Shown here in pieces: positions 60,788 to 64,000 of a stretch of 64,000 bases of DNA. The notes beneath the pieces were generated by a model. It saw only the letters and a program-made list of their open reading frames with translations, made no database searches and was not told the DNA's origin. The stretch covers positions 94,198 through 158,197 of the forward strand of contig NZ_JARLTC010000030.1 in the NCBI RefSeq assembly GCF_029382225.1, written 5' to 3'. A program made the position numbers and the translations under genes. Source of the stretch: Spongiactinospora sp. TRM90649. Its GTDB lineage: Bacteria > Actinomycetota > Actinomycetes > Streptosporangiales > Streptosporangiaceae. Position 1 is the first letter of the stretch. Every line of letters begins with the position of its first letter.

Positions 60788-61430
60788 GCGGCCGATCACA
60801 CTCGTGATCGTGGACGACCACCCGATCGTGCGGCACGGCCTGCTCGGCATCTTCGCCGCCGCCCCGGGCTTCACCGTGCTGGGCGAGGCGGCGGACGGCG
60901 TGGCGGCCGTGGAGCTGGCCGTCCGGCTCGACCCCGACGTGGTGCTGATGGACCTGCGCATGCCCGGGGGCGGCGGCGTGGCCGCCATCGGGGAGCTGTC
61001 GCGACGCGGTGTCCGGGCCAAGGTGCTGGTGCTGACCACCTACGACACCGACTCCGACACGGTTCCGGCCATCGAGGCGGGCGCGACCGGCTACCTGCTG
61101 AAGGACGCCCCCCGCGACGAGCTGTTCGCCGCCGTCCGGGCCGCCGCCGAGGGGCGCACGGTGCTGTCTCCCGCCATCGCCGCCCGGCTGGTCTCGCGGG
61201 TGCGCGCCCCCGGCAACGAGGCGCTGAGCACCCGCGAGCGCGAGGTGCTGCGCCTGGTCGCCAAGGGCACCTCCAACCGCGAGATCGCCGCCGTGCTGTT
61301 CATCAGTGAGGCCACGGTCAAGAGCCACCTCACCCACATCTACGGCAAGCTCCGGGTGAAGGACCGCGCCGCCGCCGTCGCGACCGCCTACGACCGTGGC
61401 ATCCTCGGCCCGTCCACCCCCGGCGGCTGA
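60780..61430 (+). CDS. Response regulator, NarL/LuxR family
   Basis: Protein of 216 residues. The receiver domain (LVIVDDHPIVRHGLLGIFAA) has the phospho-acceptor Asp58 in VVLMDLRMPGGGG. A LuxR-type HTH follows (ALSTREREVLRLVAKGTSNR, EIAAVLFISEATVKSHLTHI). ATG overlaps the histidine kinase stop by 8 bases. It is the last gene of the ABC exporter/two-component operon and converges, 4 bases away, on the OmpR-type kinase gene. Confidence 0.95.
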   Translation: MTERPITLVIVDDHPIVRHGLLGIFAAAPGFTVLGEAADGVAAVELAVRLDPDVVLMDLRMPGGGGVAAIGELSRRGVRAKVLVLTTYDTDSDTVPAIEAGATGYLLKDAPRDELFAAVRAAAEGRTVLSPAIAARLVSRVRAPGNEALSTREREVLRLVAKGTSNREIAAVLFISEATVKSHLTHIYGKLRVKDRAAAVATAYDRGILGPSTPGG

Positions 61431-61433
61431 GCA

Positions 61434-62654
61434 CTACCGGGGGGCCGTGCGGGCGGGTTCGGTCGGGTCGAAGGCGGGCACGACAGGGGTTCTGGCCTTG
61501 GCGTCGCGGTCCGGGAGCCACAGCACGAACGTGCTGCCCACGCCCAGGCGGGAGAAGAGCCGCACGTGGCCGCCGTGCGACTCGGCGATCTGGCGGACGA
61601 TGGCCAGGCCGAGGCCGGAGTGGCGGTCTCGCCTGCCGGTCTCGCCGCGCCAGAACCGGTCGAAGACCCGGTGGCGGTCGTCCTCGGCCAGGCCTGGCCC
61701 CTGGTCGCGGACGGCCGCCCAGGTCCAGCCTTCGGCGCGGCCCGCTGCCACGCCCACGGCGCTGCCGTGCGGGGCCAGGCGGACCGCGTTGGACAGCAGG
61801 TTGCCCACCGCGCGGCGCAGCGCGTCGTGATCGCCGATGACGATCAGCCCGGTGGGCGCCTCGCGGACGATCCGCATGGCACGCCCGGCCGCGAGGGTCT
61901 CGAAGTCGTCGCACGCCTCCAGGGCGACCCGGCCGAAGTCCACGTCGGCGTCGGCGAGGGCCGGGGCCGTACGGCGGGCGGTGGCCAGCAGGTCCTCCAC
62001 CAGGCGGGTCATCCGCGTGGTCGCCCGGTCCACGATCGCCGAGGCCCGCGCCCGCTCCTCCTCGGTGCTGTCCGGCGAGGTCAGCACCGTGTCCACGTTG
62101 GCCCGGATGATCGCCAGCGGGCTGCGCAGCTCGTGCGAGGCGTCGTCGATGAGCTGCCGCTGCGCGCGGAACCCGGCCTCCAGCCGGTCCAGCATGGTGT
62201 CCACCGTGTCGGCGAGGTCGCGCAGCTCGTCCTTGGGCCCGCGCAGGCGGATGCGCCGCGACAGATCGGTCGCCTGGATCTCGGCCGCGGCCCGGGTGAT
62301 CGAGCGCACCGGGCGCAGCACCCGCCCCGACAGCATCCACCCGATGCCCAGGCTCGCCACCAGCAGCCCGCCGAGGGTGACGAAGGCGTAGCGCCGCAGC
62401 GTGGCCAAAGTCTTCAGGTTGATCAGGTTCTCCCACTCCCTGACCCGCACGACCGGCTCGCGCCCGAGGACGGTGCCGGTCTCCTTGCTGACGACCTCGG
62501 CGTACTCCTTGGACACGGGCCGCTCGTCGGTCGAGGCGGCCACGCCGTAGTAGACCGCGCCGAGCACGGTGGCGGCCAGCAGGAAGAGCAGGCCGGAGTA
62601 CAGCACGGTCAGCCGGAAGCGGATCGTCTGCATGAACGGCGGCAGGTGTCTCAC
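61434..62654 (-). CDS. Sensor histidine kinase, OmpR/EnvZ type
   Basis: Protein of 406 residues. Two membrane helices (FRLTVLYSGLLFLLAATVLG and YAFVTLGGLLVASLGIGWML) flank an extracellular loop of about 70 residues. HAMP follows (RVLRPVRSITRAAAEIQATD). The H-box has His174 in QLIDDASHELRSPLAIIRAN. ATP-binding motifs are NLLSNAVRLAPHG, VRDQGPGLAEDDRHRVFDRF and SGLGLAIVRQIAESHGG. GTG 62654 overlaps the response regulator stop (GTGA), so the pair is translated together. It resembles CutS/PhoQ-like envelope sensors. Confidence 0.95.
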   Translation of the reverse strand: MRHLPPFMQTIRFRLTVLYSGLLFLLAATVLGAVYYGVAASTDERPVSKEYAEVVSKETGTVLGREPVVRVREWENLINLKTLATLRRYAFVTLGGLLVASLGIGWMLSGRVLRPVRSITRAAAEIQATDLSRRIRLRGPKDELRDLADTVDTMLDRLEAGFRAQRQLIDDASHELRSPLAIIRANVDTVLTSPDSTEEERARASAIVDRATTRMTRLVEDLLATARRTAPALADADVDFGRVALEACDDFETLAAGRAMRIVREAPTGLIVIGDHDALRRAVGNLLSNAVRLAPHGSAVGVAAGRAEGWTWAAVRDQGPGLAEDDRHRVFDRFWRGETGRRDRHSGLGLAIVRQIAESHGGHVRLFSRLGVGSTFVLWLPDRDAKARTPVVPAFDPTEPARTAPR

Positions 62655-63325
62655 CCGGCCTCCCTGAGCCGGTAGCCGCGGCTGATGACCGTCTCGATCA
62701 CCCCGTCGGCGCCCAGCTTGCGGCGCAGGTTGCCGACGGTGACCCGCACGGTGTTGGTGAACGGGTCGGTGTGCTCGTCCCAGACGTGTTCGAGGAGTTC
62801 CTCGGTGGAGACCACGTGGCCCGGCCGGGTCATCAGGTAGTGCAGCACGCCGAACTCCTTGGGGGTGAGGCTCAGCGGGCGCCCCCGGTGCTGGGCCTCG
62901 ACCCTGGCGGTGTCCAGCCGCAGCGCGCCGACCTCCAGCACCGCGGTGCGGCCGGCCACGGCGTCCCTGCGCAGCAGCGCGCGCACGCGGGCCAGCAGTT
63001 CGGGGAAGGCGAACGGTTTGACCAGGTAGTCGTCGGCGCCCTCGTCGAGCCCCCGGACGCGGTCGTCGAGCCGGTCGCGGGCGGTCACCATGATGATCCG
63101 CACGCTTTGGCCCTGTTCGCCCGCGCGCACGATCCGGCACAGCTCGAAGCCGTCGCCGCTGGGCAGGTTCAGGTCGAGCAGCACCAGGTCGTAGGAGTTG
63201 ATCTGGAGCTTCTCCTCGGCTTCCGCGAAGTCGTAGGCGACGTCCACGGCGTAGCCGGCGCGCACCAGCCCCAGCCGCAGCGCGTCGACCAGGTCTTCTT
63301 CGTCCTCGACCACAAGCAGTCGCAT
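62651..63325 (-). CDS. Response regulator, OmpR/PhoB family
   Basis: Protein of 224 residues. Receiver domain with Asp51 in SYDLVLLDLNLPSGDGFELC and the acidic pocket in LLVVEDEEDLVDAL. The winged-helix effector includes LSLTPKEFGVLHYLMTRPGH, VVSTEELLEHVWDEHTDPFT and NTVRVTVGNLRRKLGADGVI. It is encoded 9 bases after the HtrA-like protease gene. The kinase gene is coupled downstream, so the three genes appear to form an operon. Confidence 0.95.
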   Translation of the reverse strand: MRLLVVEDEEDLVDALRLGLVRAGYAVDVAYDFAEAEEKLQINSYDLVLLDLNLPSGDGFELCRIVRAGEQGQSVRIIMVTARDRLDDRVRGLDEGADDYLVKPFAFPELLARVRALLRRDAVAGRTAVLEVGALRLDTARVEAQHRGRPLSLTPKEFGVLHYLMTRPGHVVSTEELLEHVWDEHTDPFTNTVRVTVGNLRRKLGADGVIETVISRGYRLREAG

Positions 63326-63334
63326 GGCATGAAC

Positions 63335-64000
63335 CTAGTTCCGGATGATGCGCTCCGCGACGTCCGCGGCGCGGTCGATGGGGATGGCGAACCCGATGCC
63401 GATGGATCCGCCGCTCCTTGATGACAGGATCGCGGTGTTAACGCCGATCACCTCGCCCCTGGCGTTCACCAGCGGGCCGCCGGAGTTGCCGGGGTTGATG
63501 GAGGCGTCGGTCTGCACGGCGGTGGTCTCGCCGCCCGCGCCGAACGGCACCCGCCGGTCCACCGCGCTGACGATGCCGGAGGTGACGGTGCCGGACAGGC
63601 CGAGCGGCGAGCCGACGGCGAGCACCTGGTCGCCGACGGCGACATCGGCCGAGCGGCCGAGCACGGCGGGGGTCAGGCCGGTCGTGCCGTCCACGGCGAG
63701 GACGGCGAGGTCGTTCCCGGCGTCGGAGCCGACCACCCTGGCCGGGGCGCGGCGGCCGTCGCCGAACACGACGGTGACCCGGCTCCGCCCGGAGACCACG
63801 TGCTCGTTGGTGAGGACGTGCCCGGCGGCGTCGATCACGAAGCCGGAGCCGGCGCCCCGGCCGCTCTCCACCGAGACCACGCTGGGCAGCACCCTGGCGG
63901 CGACCGCGCCGAGCCCGCCCGCCTGGGCGGCCACGGGCCCGGCCGTGGACCTCGGCAGCGCGGCCGGGGACGGCGGGCCTCCGGTGAGGCGGGCCCCGGC
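63335..64000 (-). CDS. HtrA/DegP-like S1C serine protease, C-terminal part, without PDZ domain; runs off the window
   Basis: The frame is open to the right edge, giving the last 221 residues. The trypsin-like triad is His in GHVLTNEHVVSGRSRV, Asp in VVGSDAGNDLAVLAVD and Ser in DASINPGNSGGPLVNARGEV. After IGIGFAIPIDRAADVAERII the protein stops, so the PDZ domain typical of HtrA is missing. The upstream part (not in the window) may supply a membrane anchor. It is followed by the OmpR-type two-component genes, suggesting a role in envelope stress or sensor cleavage. Confidence 0.92.
   Translation of the reverse strand, partial: AGARLTGGPPSPAALPRSTAGPVAAQAGGLGAVAARVLPSVVSVESGRGAGSGFVIDAAGHVLTNEHVVSGRSRVTVVFGDGRRAPARVVGSDAGNDLAVLAVDGTTGLTPAVLGRSADVAVGDQVLAVGSPLGLSGTVTSGIVSAVDRRVPFGAGGETTAVQTDASINPGNSGGPLVNARGEVIGVNTAILSSRSGGSIGIGFAIPIDRAADVAERIIRN

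Overview
This 64-kb window is chromosomal DNA of a high-GC filamentous actinomycete. Codons are strongly biased to G/C in the third position, GTG starts are common, regulatory families are typical actinobacterial ones (Scr1-type XRE/DUF5753, ROK, F420-dependent LLM oxidoreductase, YtxH, CHAT-type neighbourhoods), and rare TTA codons occur only in accessory genes. The gene content suggests a member of the Streptosporangiales; this is an inference, since no rRNA is present. No transposase, integrase, phage gene or CRISPR array was seen, but at least four decayed genes are.

Layout. 0-2.9 kb: the start of a TPR protein (probably CHAT family) divergent from an operon of a cytoplasmic S8 peptidase, an ECF-type sigma factor and a small unrecognised protein, closed by a perfect terminator. 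2.9-6.2 kb: remnants of a CaiB/BaiF CoA-transferase and an enoyl-CoA hydratase, a secreted M14 carboxypeptidase, and a frameshifted unknown gene. 6.3-21.3 kb: a wall/membrane-anchored NTR/TIMP-like protein, GH36 alpha-galactosidase, TetR/F420-oxidoreductase pair with two operators, DHA2 transporter with a SoxR-like promoter followed by an IclR regulator, EEP-domain protein, ROK regulator divergent from an MFS transporter, a beta-lactamase-fold serine hydrolase and a GH4 glycosidase. 21.4-28.5 kb: CopC plus a membrane partner, PEBP protein, Scr1-type XRE regulator, phosphotransferase, two GNATs, and a chitin-type AA10 LPMO whose promoter carries the same AGGAA-N3-TTCCT palindrome as the ROK/MFS intergenic region.

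28.5-42.2 kb: DoxX-like membrane protein, DHA2 exporter, adenylate-forming enzyme, acetylxylan-esterase-like hydrolase, PLP D-cysteine desulfhydrase/ACC-deaminase-like enzyme, galactokinase, a large M14 peptidase, bacterial nitric oxide synthase, tRNA-Asn, a YtxH protein, and a GH63-like glycosidase under a TGTTCA-N3-TGAACA palindrome. 42.2-57.4 kb is partly core: a principal-type sigma factor, erythromycin esterase-like protein, an MFS exporter/isochorismatase-pseudogene/LysR island bounded by a diverged direct repeat, dnaG, a non-catalytic LytM-like protein, a ferredoxin-reductase-like flavoprotein, dGTPase and pyruvate phosphate dikinase. 57.5-64 kb: a tandem operator array before an ABC-2 transporter plus NarL-type two-component operon, then on the other strand an HtrA-like protease with an OmpR/EnvZ-type pair.

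How parts fit together: sugar use is scattered (GH36, GH4, GalK, GH63-like, AXE, LPMO), with ROK and other operator sites near them. Envelope and antibiotic stress functions (three drug-type MFS exporters, ABC exporter with TCS, HtrA with TCS, erythromycin esterase-like, beta-lactamase-like) are the other theme. The most unusual items are the TPR/S8/sigma module at the left edge, the possible ROK-LPMO regulatory link, the 14-bp-period operator array at 57.6 kb, and the repeat-bounded decayed island at 45.2-49 kb.
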